Assembly: GCF_002564465.1 (NCBI RefSeq)
Contig: NZ_NUUX01000013.1
Location: forward strand, 62,001 to 126,000
Origin: Bacillus sp. AFS088145
GTDB taxonomy: Bacteria > Bacillota > Bacilli > Bacillales > Bacillaceae_G
Reading direction: 5' to 3'
Length of the DNA stretch: 64,000 nucleotides
Part shown: positions 54,452 through 63,353 of the stretch, piece after piece
Layout: each line of letters opens with the position of its first letter
Numbering within the stretch: the first letter of the stretch is position 1
The notes under the pieces: generated by a model
The model's input: only the letters and a program-made list of their open reading frames with translations
What the model was told of the DNA's origin: nothing
Databases searched by the model: none
Program-made: the position numbers and the translations under genes

Positions 54452-55210
54452 CTATTCTCCTTTCTTTCCGGTAACAGCGAGGAAAATTTCCTCAAGGTTC
54501 GGCTGTTTTTCTACGTATTCCACTTTTTTAGGTGGAAGAATTGCTTTTAATTCATTCAATGTGCCTTGAACGAGAATCTTCCCTTCATGTAAAATCGCAA
54601 TGCGGTCAGCTAGTTGTTCGGCTTCTTCTAAATACTGGGTAGTGAGAAAAACGGTAATGCCAGCTTTCGCCATATCACGAATCACTTCCCACAAAGCTAA
54701 ACGAGCTTCAGGGTCAAGTCCAACAGAAGGCTCATCAAGAAAAACAAGTTCAGGTGACCCAAGTACTGTCATTGCTAAATCCAAACGTCGTTTCATACCG
54801 CCTGAATAAGTAGCAAGAGCACGATTACCAGCTTCAACTAAATCAAAGCGACGTAGACTTTCTTCTACAGCTTCTTTCCGATTAGGCAAGTGGCGAAGTT
54901 TTGCTACTAGATCAAGATTTTCACGTCCTGTCAAAATATCATCTACTGCCACATTTTGTCCGGTTAGACTGATTTTCTCACGTACTTGTTGTGGATTTGT
55001 TTGAAGGTTGGCATTACAAACTTCAATTTCCCCCTTATCTGCTTGCAATAATGTAGTCAAAATTTTAATAATAGTTGTTTTACCTGCACCATTTGACCCA
55101 AGTAACGCGAAGACACTGCCTTTTTCCACTTCAAAATCAACACCTTTGAGAACCTCAATTTCCTTGAAGGATTTTTTTAGCCCTTTCACTGAAATTGCTG
55201 TATTACTCAT
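54452..55210 (-). CDS. ABC transporter ATPase (DrrA-like)
   Basis: 252 residues from ATG 55210 (GGGAGGGAAA in front; the longer start at 55270 has no site). Walker A GSNGAGKTT (about 40), signature YSGGMKRRLDLAM (about 135-147), Walker B LVFLDEPSVGLDP (about 158). The SGGMKRRL form is typical of the DrrA drug/antibiotic exporters. Partner of the following permease. Confidence 0.92.
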   Translation of the reverse strand: MSNTAISVKGLKKSFKEIEVLKGVDFEVEKGSVFALLGSNGAGKTTIIKILTTLLQADKGEIEVCNANLQTNPQQVREKISLTGQNVAVDDILTGRENLDLVAKLRHLPNRKEAVEESLRRFDLVEAGNRALATYSGGMKRRLDLAMTVLGSPELVFLDEPSVGLDPEARLALWEVIRDMAKAGITVFLTTQYLEEAEQLADRIAILHEGKILVQGTLNELKAILPPKKVEYVEKQPNLEEIFLAVTGKKGE

Positions 55211-55292
55211 AATTATTTCCCTCCCATATATATAGTTGAAGCGCGTTTCACTCCGTCCTAGCGTCTGCAACTATTTTTTTTATATATCACGC

Positions 55293-55637
55293 TTACTTTT
55301 TCTTACCCACACGATCTAGAATGCTTTTGTTTAAATTATTGCGTAACTTATCGTCCCATCTCTTCGCTTGATCGGTAAGTCCATTAGCAAATGCTGTCAA
55401 GTCTTCACCAGTCACTTCCAATACGTCTTTGCCATCTGCCGCACCAGCTTCAAACAAATCAATGAGATCATATTGGATTCTCAGCATATCCATGCCACTT
55501 CCAGAGGCGAAACTCCACATATAGTTACAGATTGTTTTGTAGGCTTCTGAGTAGTTTCCAGGCAAAGCTTCCACACGCGCCATCATTTCTTTGTATTCCT
55601 TTTTGTCATCAAGTATCTTTTTGATAAAATTTATCAT
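55293..55637 (-). CDS. DUF1048 protein, second copy
   Basis: 114 residues, DUF1048 family: small helical protein with YKEMMARVEALPGNYSEAYKTICNYMW (about 15-42) and DLIDLFEAGAADGKDVLEVTGEDL (about 65-88). Paralogue of the next gene upstream. The family regularly accompanies PadR regulators and ABC exporters. AGGGGGC ahead of ATG. Role unknown. Confidence 0.82.
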   Translation of the reverse strand: MINFIKKILDDKKEYKEMMARVEALPGNYSEAYKTICNYMWSFASGSGMDMLRIQYDLIDLFEAGAADGKDVLEVTGEDLTAFANGLTDQAKRWDDKLRNNLNKSILDRVGKKK

Positions 55638-55655
55638 GATATTTAGCCCCCTACC

Positions 55656-56033
55656 TTATTTTTTATTCGTCCATATTTTAACTTGCTGTTCTACTCTACG
55701 CTCAATGTCTTTTTTCAAATCTACTTGGCTTCCTAATAGACCTGCCGATTCTCCATCTAGTTTTGAGAGAGCCATCAATTCGTCAGCAAATGCCGCCACA
55801 TCTTCACCCGTAACATCTAGCACATGCTTGCCTTCTGCTGAACTTGCTTCAAACAGTTCATACAAGTTGATGATTTCTTCACCAAATCCATATCCGAAAT
55901 TCCACATATACTTTTGAATCTTTTTAAACACAAAAGCATAATCTTTCGGTAGGGAATTTACTTTTTTCATAAATGCTTTGTATTCCTTCTTGCTTTCTAA
56001 ATCGCCTATGAATAGCTCTATAAATTTCTTCAT
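55656..56033 (-). CDS. DUF1048 protein, first copy
   Basis: 125 residues, DUF1048. Shares YKAFMKKVNSLPKDYAFVFKKIQKYMW and LFEASSAEGKHVLDVTGEDVAAFADEL with its neighbour, so the two arose by tandem duplication. It starts one base after the PadR stop, with AAAGGGGAGA in front of the ATG. Confidence 0.84.
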   Translation of the reverse strand: MKKFIELFIGDLESKKEYKAFMKKVNSLPKDYAFVFKKIQKYMWNFGYGFGEEIINLYELFEASSAEGKHVLDVTGEDVAAFADELMALSKLDGESAGLLGSQVDLKKDIERRVEQQVKIWTNKK

Positions 56034-56034
56034 A

Positions 56035-56358
56035 TTACTTCTCCCCTTTTAAGCTATTAATTTTTGATGAAACAAAATCCCATTTTTTCCAAAATTGCTG
56101 TAATTCCTCATGCCCAGCTTCGGTTAACGAATAAAACTTTCGAGGTGGGCCCATTTCAGAACGTTTTTTCTCAATATTTACTAATTCTTTCTTTTCCAGC
56201 CTGATCAGAATCGTGTAAACTGTACCTTCAACAACTTCTGTAAATCCCAGTTCATTAAGAAGGCGGGTAATTTCATAGCCGTAGGTATCACCCCGACTGA
56301 TGATTTCCAGTACGCAACCTTCTAACGAACCTTTAAGCATTTCAGTTAAATTTTCCAT
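56035..56358 (-). CDS. PadR-family transcriptional regulator
   Basis: 107 residues, PadR winged helix (about 8-80): EGCVLEIISRGDTYGYEITRLL, then the basic wing GPPRKFYSLTEAG. Short PadR-s2 type, lacking the C-terminal extension. First gene of the five-gene operon PadR-DUF1048-DUF1048-ATPase-permease, a common drug-inducible layout, so it most likely represses its own operon. TAAAGGAGG precedes the ATG. Operator-like dyads are repeated upstream. Confidence 0.9.
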   Translation of the reverse strand: MENLTEMLKGSLEGCVLEIISRGDTYGYEITRLLNELGFTEVVEGTVYTILIRLEKKELVNIEKKRSEMGPPRKFYSLTEAGHEELQQFWKKWDFVSSKINSLKGEK

Positions 56359-56398
56359 AGCAACACCTCCTTTATCATTTGGTTAAATTAGTTTTCTG

Positions 56399-56750
56399 TC
56401 TATTAGTAAAAGTAAACTGTAACGCTAAATAGCGGACGGTCAAAAATATTGAATAGATAAAACCACTTCTCAAGCTAGTTAGTAATACAAATATTCAGTA
56501 TCACTTAGTACCGGATAAAAAAATTACTAAATAACCTATGGATCATGGATTTCATATGTTAAGTTTTACATGAACTCTTAAGCTATCTAGCACGACTGAT
56601 ATTCAGTGTTACTTAGTAATAGTATATTGTATTACTAAGTAGAAAAAATGTGAACCGTTTTATAAAAAAAATTTATAAACATTTCCAACTATATAGTATT
56701 ACAGATATACAGTATTACTTAGTACCAGTAAATTGTATCACTCAGTAGTT
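56399..56750. repeat. four degenerate ~107-bp repeats carrying TACTTAGTA dyads (candidate PadR operators)
   Basis: Related copies at about 56399-56432 (weak), 56499-56533, 56607-56642 and 56713-56749, spaced 100-108 bp. The best, copy 3, is TTACTTAGTAATA (56609-56621) facing TATTACTAAGTA (56630-56641), an almost perfect dyad. Each is preceded by ATTCAGTATCAC-like sequence. The array lies directly upstream of the PadR operon. Confidence 0.7.
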
Positions 56751-57307
56751 AAGATGTAAAGTAGCTACGCAATAAATTTTTGGGTTGAGAAAGACGATCA
56801 GCAACCACTATTTTTTGTGAAGTTTCTGAGCAGTAATTTTTCAATAAGTAATATTCATTACAAAAAAAATGAAATTAGATGAAAACAAAGAACATACCCA
56901 AACCTTTGTTACATTTAGATTTGAGCCTTCTCATTTGTATACTCTCAACTGGAAGCCAACCAGCGACTCCTACCCTTTCAATTACTGTGTGCGAGGATTA
57001 TTCAGTATGACTGAATAGTTTAGGTAAAGTTAAGTCCAGTAAATGAATCGGTCGATGAAATTTTATGTTTAGCATGTGATATTTCGATTGTTTCTAGTTT
57101 GCCTGTACATTTTATGAGCAGTCAATTAAATGAAAAAGTGAGGTAGGGTGCATTATCTAAAAAAGGAATTAATACAAAGATTTTGCACAAATAATCATAA
57201 TCAAGTAAGGTCAGAATCTGCTTTAAAATTAGTTCTATTCAAAAGTTATTTTAACAAATTCGCGTATTGCTCTTCGTAAAATTTTTAAAGTACAATTGTT
57301 TGCCTTA
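56751..57307. other. gene-free region
   Basis: No supported gene. There is a weak hairpin at about 56898-56928 that resembles the terminator at 42494, and a plus-strand frame of about 39 codons at 57023-57144 with coding-like composition but a stop right before it and no start. Confidence 0.4.
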
Positions 57308-57514
57308 TTATTTTTCCTTATCATCATGCGGATAATTGTGTGGACTATTAATTAATTTACGTAAATCTCCCCTATAAAAAACATCTTTAAATTCTTTAAA
57401 ATTAAAAGGAATAATCGGTGCTAAATATGGAACCCCTACTGAACGTAAACGAGACATATGGATGATCAATAGACAGATTTTTTCTTTTTTTTCTACCAAT
57501 ACCTTCATTAACAA
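57308..57514 (-). pseudogene. C-terminal remnant of a GerA-type receptor A subunit
   Basis: The frame encodes HMSRLRSVGVPYLAPIIPFNFKE and a short tail, matching the conserved ending of GerXA proteins (SFGVPYLAP). The membrane segments and N-terminal domain are missing. A start ATG at 57514 has GAGAGG ahead, so a 68-residue peptide could be made, but it is most likely a relic. Together with the Ger(x)C remnant at 45 kb it suggests loss of one or more receptor operons. Confidence 0.65.
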
Positions 57515-57686
57515 TTACCTCTCATCTCTAAATTTAAGTATTTATCATTAATTGATTAGAGCAAGGTCAAGTGAATACAAGGGTTAAAGGAACAAGGAAA
57601 TGATTTTAAAAGACTTTCCGGTCCCCTTTCGTTCCAATCCACTTTTGCCTTAAACTTCTTGATTTTGATTCAAATCTATAAAAAAT

Positions 57687-57710
57687 GATCTTCAAAAAAG
57701 AAGATCAATT
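57687..57710 (-). terminator. terminator after the YidH-like gene
   Basis: GATCTTC/GAAGATC seven-bp stem over six bases; the run of A's to its left gives T's on the minus strand. Confidence 0.7.
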
Positions 57711-57738
57711 TTGGCATTCTTAATAATAGTAGAAGCGT

Positions 57739-58134
57739 TTAAAACAATCCCCATACATCAAGATAATAAGCTCCAAAAACAAGAAAAATAAGAACTAGGG
57801 CTACTGATAAATAAACAACCAATATCCTTGAAAATTTAAATACTTGATTATTAATATCATTTCCCTTGATAAAATAACTTATTGTTGAAATGATTAATGC
57901 AAAAATCCCAACAATAATCGATGATAATCCAATGATCTTTGATAATGTGTCGCCTATTTTTGCATTAGTAGCTAGAGTGGAAAAATGAAGATTGGTGATT
58001 AAAAAACCAACTCCCATAATGGTTATACTTGTCCTTACCCAAGCAAGATAAGTTCTTTCATTCGCTAAATGCTGTTGTATATATCTAGAATCCATTGTTT
58101 CTTTCTGTTTTTCTAATGCATTATTCATATTCAT
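57739..58134 (-). CDS. DUF202 (YidH-like) membrane protein
   Basis: 131 residues with three membrane segments (about 32-50, 63-85, 105-128). The ANERTYLAWVRTSI motif (about 24-37) is the DUF202 signature. Likely an inner-membrane protein; the family has no settled function. AAAGAGG precedes the ATG. It has its own terminator. Confidence 0.85.
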   Translation of the reverse strand: MNMNNALEKQKETMDSRYIQQHLANERTYLAWVRTSITIMGVGFLITNLHFSTLATNAKIGDTLSKIIGLSSIIVGIFALIISTISYFIKGNDINNQVFKFSRILVVYLSVALVLIFLVFGAYYLDVWGLF

Positions 58135-58287
58135 ACCTCTTTATCTAAATCTTTCTTCATAAAAACTTTTTTACTAGGATTATTTTCATTATTAAACTAG
58201 TTATAATTATTCAATTTAAATGATTTTACCATTCTTAAAAGCTACCATATGAGTAGATAAATTATTGATTCTTCTTTACACCTCTTA

Positions 58288-59559
58288 TTAGAGGTTCACT
58301 AGCTTATTATCTTTTTCAGTTGAAACTTGTTGGTTTCTTTTTCCGGAAAAGAAGATTAATAGCGCAGCAATTGCCATAGCAATTGAAATTCCAAAAATTG
58401 CTATACTATATCCACCTGCTGAATTTGTACCAGAATCTTGAATAAGTCTCCCGAAAATAATTGGAGTAATAATACCTGATGAAGTCATTATTCCAAAATA
58501 AGTTCCAGTCATAACACCTCTTCGCTGTGGAAGTAAACTAACTACTACAGCAGGGTTAAGTGTGTTTACAGTGACCACTAATGTATTTACTAAGGAAAGT
58601 ACGATGATGATTGATCCCACACCATTCAAAAGTGGATACAGTGAGTACAAAATCCCTGCTAGTAAAACACAAATAGCAGTAAATAAAGTTCTTGCTTTCC
58701 ATAAACTTTCTGTCTTTTTGTATAAACGATCTGAAATGATGGATAGTACGATTGATAAAATTGCTCCAATTAATCCTGAAATAGCAATAACTGATGCGGA
58801 CTGTTGTTCAGACAAACCTTTTACTTTTATTAGATATGACGGATTAAAAGTAAGTCCAAAGACAATGAACGAGTAAGCAATAAATGCAACTAAAGTTGTA
58901 ATAATAAAAATAGGTGATCGTAAAGCTTTCCACATATCCTTCGTATTTTTCACATTTTTGTTTTCTACATTATTTACTTCTTTATTAAAAGAAACAGTTG
59001 GTTTCATTTTTCCTAACCAAAGCCAACAAATAAACCAGATAAAACTAAAAATACCAGAAATAAAAAATGCTAGTCTCCAACCGTAATTTGATATTAGCGT
59101 AACGATAATTGGAGCTGTAACAGCTATCCCAACAACATTTCCAAAATTAATGATGGATATTGCGAATCCACGTGATTCCGGTTTAAACCATTTACTTATA
59201 TGACTAATTGCAGTTGCCAGAAATGCGCCTTCTCCCGCACCTAGTAATATTCTACTTAAAATTAGAATGGGTAGGCTTGATGCAAACAAGGCCATAGATT
59301 GTGCGATTGTCCAAACCATTGCCATAATAGCAAGTGATTTTCCAGTACCAAAACGATCTGATAAAGAGCCGCCAATTATTCCAAATATTGAAAATAACCA
59401 AAAAAAACTGCTACCTAAAATACCAAACTCGGTCGAGCTTAAGTTCAAATCTTTGGTAATATGAATGCCAGCTAAACCTAAAATTGATTTATCGGCAAAA
59501 TTAATAATAGCCATAATAAAAAGTGAAAATAAAATAATCCATTTCGCCCAACTTTTCAT
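58288..59559 (-). CDS. MFS transporter, anion:cation symporter type
   Basis: 423 residues, 12 membrane helices. Loop motif GGSLSDRFGTGKSLAIM (about 63-79) and RILLGAGEGAFLATAISHISKWF (about 101-123) place it in the ACS branch, which imports organic anions such as sugar acids or aromatic acids. ATG with GGCAGGAG in front. It is downstream of the alkylsulfatase operon but separated by a terminator, so it has its own promoter. In context it may take up an organic (sulfate-bearing) anion; this is inference. Confidence 0.84.
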   Translation of the reverse strand: MKSWAKWIILFSLFIMAIINFADKSILGLAGIHITKDLNLSSTEFGILGSSFFWLFSIFGIIGGSLSDRFGTGKSLAIMAMVWTIAQSMALFASSLPILILSRILLGAGEGAFLATAISHISKWFKPESRGFAISIINFGNVVGIAVTAPIIVTLISNYGWRLAFFISGIFSFIWFICWLWLGKMKPTVSFNKEVNNVENKNVKNTKDMWKALRSPIFIITTLVAFIAYSFIVFGLTFNPSYLIKVKGLSEQQSASVIAISGLIGAILSIVLSIISDRLYKKTESLWKARTLFTAICVLLAGILYSLYPLLNGVGSIIIVLSLVNTLVVTVNTLNPAVVVSLLPQRRGVMTGTYFGIMTSSGIITPIIFGRLIQDSGTNSAGGYSIAIFGISIAMAIAALLIFFSGKRNQQVSTEKDNKLVNL

Positions 59560-59630
59560 CCAAACTCCTGCCCTTCATCAAATCTATACATAATTTCCGA
59601 TAAATATTTTCAATATTCCTTTGAAAAAAA

Positions 59631-59673
59631 CACCTGCACAATCTTTTTTGTACCAATCTTGATTGAGCAGGTG
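59631..59673 (-). terminator. terminator after the alkylsulfatase-like gene
   Basis: CACCTGCACAATC pairs with GATTGAGCAGGTG (one mismatch); seven A's on the left provide the T-run. Confidence 0.8.
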
Positions 59674-59715
59674 CTTATTTAAAAAAATAAATCACTAATT
59701 ATTCTGAGCTATTAA

Positions 59716-61620
59716 TTAAGGTGTTACGATATTGATAAAACGGTCGAACTCATCTAAAAGTGATAAAAATTCATCCAACTTTATTTTGTTACCAGAAAGG
59801 CTTAATTTACCTGCTGCTACGGCTTGTTCTGGTGAAAGTAGACCAAGTACAATTCCATAGAATGCAAATTGATCAATCGTTAAAGTTACATCTGCATTAG
59901 CGTCCAACTTATTTGCTTTATATATTAAAACTGAATTTTCTAAAAATAAAGTGTATTCTTGGTTAGAATTTGAAAGTGTTACATTTATCGTTATTTTTTT
60001 ACCTTCTGCTTTTGGACCGTTCAATTTAACAGCTACCAGTTTTAAGAATTCATTTACTGGCATATTTTTAACAACTCCAGAAACATCTAATGGAGAATTA
60101 TCTTTGTTCATTCCATTTCTTAGTTCGTATGCGCCAACAAGATAAATATTACGCCAATTTGCTGATTCTGCCTGGTATCCTAATTGTTCAAATGCATCTG
60201 CTAACAAGTTTTTAGCTTCTAAATTTTCTGGCTCGGACATTACAACATTTTTTAATACTTGAGCTACCCAGCGATATTCACCTTTTTCAAAGTCAATTTT
60301 AGCTTGTCTTAAAATATTTGTTGCCCCGCCCATATATTCTACATATTTATGGCCTGTTTCCACTTGTGGTAAAGGATCTAAATCGGAAGGATGGGCGCTA
60401 TAAAATCCTAAATAGAAATTGTAAACTCCCTTTGAATTATGCTTTAAAGTACCATAATACCCACGATTACCCCAATAAGTATCTAATGCTTTTGGAAGCT
60501 TAATCGTTTCAGCTATTTCATCCATCGTATAACCATGATTGGCCAAACGAACCGTTTGATCGTGAATATATTTATATAAATCACGTTGCAGTTTTAAATG
60601 TTTTATTGCATTATTTTTCTCCCAAACAGGCCATGCATGAATCATGAGTAATGCATCGATCTCTTCATTTTCAAATAAATCAATTGTTTTATCTAGTGAA
60701 TTAGCCCAGTGTAATGCATCTCGAGTTTTTGCTCCTCTTACTGTATATATTTGATGCATCAATTTATTGGCATTCTCTGAAACAAATAATGATTTATAAT
60801 TTTCAATATAAAAATGCATTTCAGCAGGTGCTTCCGTGTTAGGCGTCAATAAAAATTTAAATGTAACACCATCTATTTCCATTAAATGTATTTCGCTATC
60901 TATTTCAACATTTGGTAATTGAAAACTCAGCGTTCCTGAACCCATTGTTGGGCCAATCCCTACTGATACAGAGCCCTTTGTACCATCTGGTAAATCTTTA
61001 CCAAACTGATATTCTGCACGCCGCGCCATGATTGTACCTAAAAGTGCATTCTCACTTAACGCTTCTTCCGTAAAATATTGCGGAACGATAATCGGAATAT
61101 TAGGATGTTCAGCATATTTAAGAACTGCTTGAATACCTCCAAAATGGTCAGCATGACTTTGACTAATAATAACGGCTGATACTGGTTTTTGTGGTCGATG
61201 TTTATAATATAATTCCATTGCAGCTTTAGCTGATTCATTACTTGCTAAAGCATCAACGACAATCACACCATTTTTCCCTTCAATAAAAAAGCAAGTTACC
61301 AATGATTGACCGCGAACTTGATAGACTCCTTCTACAACTTCAAATATACCAGATATCGCCTGTAATTGTGCATTTCTCCATAGACTAGGGTTAACAGTCT
61401 CAGGAGCAGTGTCATTTAAATAATTTAACTGTTCAATGTCCCAAACAACTTCCCCAGAATCATCTTTAATAATCTTTGCTTCTAGTGGTGCAATAAATCC
61501 TCTATTAGCATCAATAAAGTCTTGTCTATCATCAAAATTAAGAAACTCGTATACTGCTAAATTTGCCTTTTTTGTAAAAGAAGTTGCGGGCATCGATTGC
61601 GTTAATATGTTATTTGTCAT
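59716..61620 (-). CDS. alkyl sulfatase-like metallo-beta-lactamase protein (SdsA1/BDS1 type)
   Basis: 634 residues from ATG 61620 (ATGGAGG in front). Three parts: metallo-beta-lactamase domain (about 75-330), helical dimerisation domain (about 350-480) and a C-terminal SCP2-like fold (about 500-630), as in SdsA1. Metal motif reads SQSHADHFGG where the family has THSHxDHFGG: the first histidine is Gln (codon CAA); the second His, Asp and third His remain. Later ligands appear in PNTEAPAEMH and FVSENANK, with LMIHAWPVW in place of SHHWPxWG. It would cleave medium-chain alkyl sulfates, with reduced or altered metal binding. Start and length agree with the family. Confidence 0.78.
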   Translation of the reverse strand: MTNNILTQSMPATSFTKKANLAVYEFLNFDDRQDFIDANRGFIAPLEAKIIKDDSGEVVWDIEQLNYLNDTAPETVNPSLWRNAQLQAISGIFEVVEGVYQVRGQSLVTCFFIEGKNGVIVVDALASNESAKAAMELYYKHRPQKPVSAVIISQSHADHFGGIQAVLKYAEHPNIPIIVPQYFTEEALSENALLGTIMARRAEYQFGKDLPDGTKGSVSVGIGPTMGSGTLSFQLPNVEIDSEIHLMEIDGVTFKFLLTPNTEAPAEMHFYIENYKSLFVSENANKLMHQIYTVRGAKTRDALHWANSLDKTIDLFENEEIDALLMIHAWPVWEKNNAIKHLKLQRDLYKYIHDQTVRLANHGYTMDEIAETIKLPKALDTYWGNRGYYGTLKHNSKGVYNFYLGFYSAHPSDLDPLPQVETGHKYVEYMGGATNILRQAKIDFEKGEYRWVAQVLKNVVMSEPENLEAKNLLADAFEQLGYQAESANWRNIYLVGAYELRNGMNKDNSPLDVSGVVKNMPVNEFLKLVAVKLNGPKAEGKKITINVTLSNSNQEYTLFLENSVLIYKANKLDANADVTLTIDQFAFYGIVLGLLSPEQAVAAGKLSLSGNKIKLDEFLSLLDEFDRFINIVTP

Positions 61621-61680
61621 AAGAACCTCCATGAATTGTTTTCTATTCAAAAGTGTTTATCAAAAAACTTCTCTATTAAA

Positions 61681-63198
61681 CTAATTAACTTCTACTTGTT
61701 CAACCTTTAAAGCTCTTTTTAAAATCTTGCCTGTACTGTTCATAGGTAATTCTTTCTTAAATTCTACTTGTTTTGGTAGTTTGTACTTAGCAAGCTTGTC
61801 CTTACAGAAATGCAAGATATCATCTGTTGTTATACTTTCATCATTCGATACAACGTAAGCCTTTATGATTTCTCCGTAATCTTTATCGGAAATTCCAATT
61901 ACTGCTACTTCCACTACCGCTGGGTGTTGATAGATTACTTCCTCTACTTCTCTAGGATATACATTGTATCCGTTTACAATAATCATGTCCTTTAATCGAT
62001 CAACAATAAAGATGTATCCATCACTATCCATTTTTGCTAAGTCACCCGTATAAAACCAATCATTTTTAATAGTGTTAGTTGTTGCTTCAGGCATACCAAG
62101 ATATCCAATCATTACATTTGGACCTTTTACAATTAGTTCACCTATCTCGCCTCTTGGAGCTTCATTTCCAAATTTGTCGACAACCTTATTTACTACACCT
62201 GGAATATCTACCCCTACAGATCCAATTTTTCTAACTCCTTTTATAGGATTAAATGCCGTTACAGGAGCTGTTTCTGAAAGTCCGAATCCTTCCGCGATAA
62301 TCGTCTTATATTTTTCTTCAAACCGTTGAAGTAACTCAACTGGCATCGATGCTCCACCCGATAAACAGACACGCATCGATACGAAATACTCAGCTGAATA
62401 ATCTTTTAATTGTAATAAAAAGTTATACATCGTTGGAACACCAGCGAATAATGTTATTTTCTCATTAAAGATTGTATTAATGACTTCAACAGGATTAAAT
62501 TTTTGAACTATGACGATTGTCGCTCCACTCATAATTGGAGTATTAATACAAACTGTCATGCTAAATACATGGAACATAGGAAGGGCAGCTAAAATGCGAT
62601 CATCTTCTTTGAACTCGACAAGTTTAACAATTGACTCTGCATTTGATGCCATATTTCTGTGACTTAGCATAGCTCCTTTTGGTTTTCCTGAAGTTCCAGA
62701 AGTATATAAAATAACGGCTAGATCTTCTTCTATAACAAACGGATATTCATTGTTTTTTGAGTTATTTACAATCAACTGCTCCCAATTAAATTCAGTTTTA
62801 TTCGACCCTACATAGTACAGCATTTCAAAATGCTTTAATTCGATCTTAAGAGAATCAATAATCGATTCCATCTCAAAATTTGCAATGACAGCTTTTGCTT
62901 GGCTATTCGATAAAATATATGAAATTTCTTCTTTCGTATAGATTGGATTAACTGGTATAACTACACCACCCGCACGAAGAATTCCATAATATGCAAAGAC
63001 AAATTCTGGACAATTGCCTAATACTAGGGCTACTCTATCTCCTTTTTTGATTCCGTCATGTACTAAATTAGAAGCTACACATTCAACTTGTAAATCTAAA
63101 TCACTATACGATATATTTTTATTTTCAAATGTAATGGCATTTCTATTTGGAAACTTTTCTGCACTTTTTCTTAAACTTTCATTTAGATTCCAATTCAT
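61681..63198 (-). CDS. acyl-CoA synthetase (AMP-forming, FadD/long-chain type)
   Basis: 505 residues. AMP-binding signature ILYTSGTSGKPKGAMLSHRN (about 165-184; I give its key part), SGGASMP (about 285), YTGDLAKMDSDGYIFIVDRLKDMI (about 380-403) and the C-terminal catalytic lysine in NSTGKILKRAL (about 492). It would activate a fatty acid, which fits with alcohol formation by the sulfatase and oxidation by the next gene. GGGGGAA precedes the ATG. Sulfatase follows after 60 bp. Confidence 0.88.
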   Translation of the reverse strand: MNWNLNESLRKSAEKFPNRNAITFENKNISYSDLDLQVECVASNLVHDGIKKGDRVALVLGNCPEFVFAYYGILRAGGVVIPVNPIYTKEEISYILSNSQAKAVIANFEMESIIDSLKIELKHFEMLYYVGSNKTEFNWEQLIVNNSKNNEYPFVIEEDLAVILYTSGTSGKPKGAMLSHRNMASNAESIVKLVEFKEDDRILAALPMFHVFSMTVCINTPIMSGATIVIVQKFNPVEVINTIFNEKITLFAGVPTMYNFLLQLKDYSAEYFVSMRVCLSGGASMPVELLQRFEEKYKTIIAEGFGLSETAPVTAFNPIKGVRKIGSVGVDIPGVVNKVVDKFGNEAPRGEIGELIVKGPNVMIGYLGMPEATTNTIKNDWFYTGDLAKMDSDGYIFIVDRLKDMIIVNGYNVYPREVEEVIYQHPAVVEVAVIGISDKDYGEIIKAYVVSNDESITTDDILHFCKDKLAKYKLPKQVEFKKELPMNSTGKILKRALKVEQVEVN

Positions 63199-63306
63199 TC
63201 ATATTCCCCCTGGTATTACATGTATTTATTAGATCGCTCAACAAGAAACTAAAGAGAAATTGTTAAAAGTAATCAATAGAAAACTATTAAAATATGAATA
63301 TAGTTG

Positions 63307-63335
63307 AGGCACCCTCAAAAATTTTGAAGGTGCCT
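63307..63335. terminator. hairpin after the iron alcohol dehydrogenase gene
   Basis: AGGCACC and GGTGCCT with TCAAAA/TTTTGA inside form a long stem. No clear T-run on either strand, so it may be attenuating or protective. Confidence 0.45.
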
Positions 63336-63353
63336 GGTAACTATCATTAAAAA

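Noticed and set aside
57019-57144. plus-strand frame of about 39 codons as a gene relic
   Set aside because: Stops on both sides, no start and no recognised family; coding-like look could be chance.
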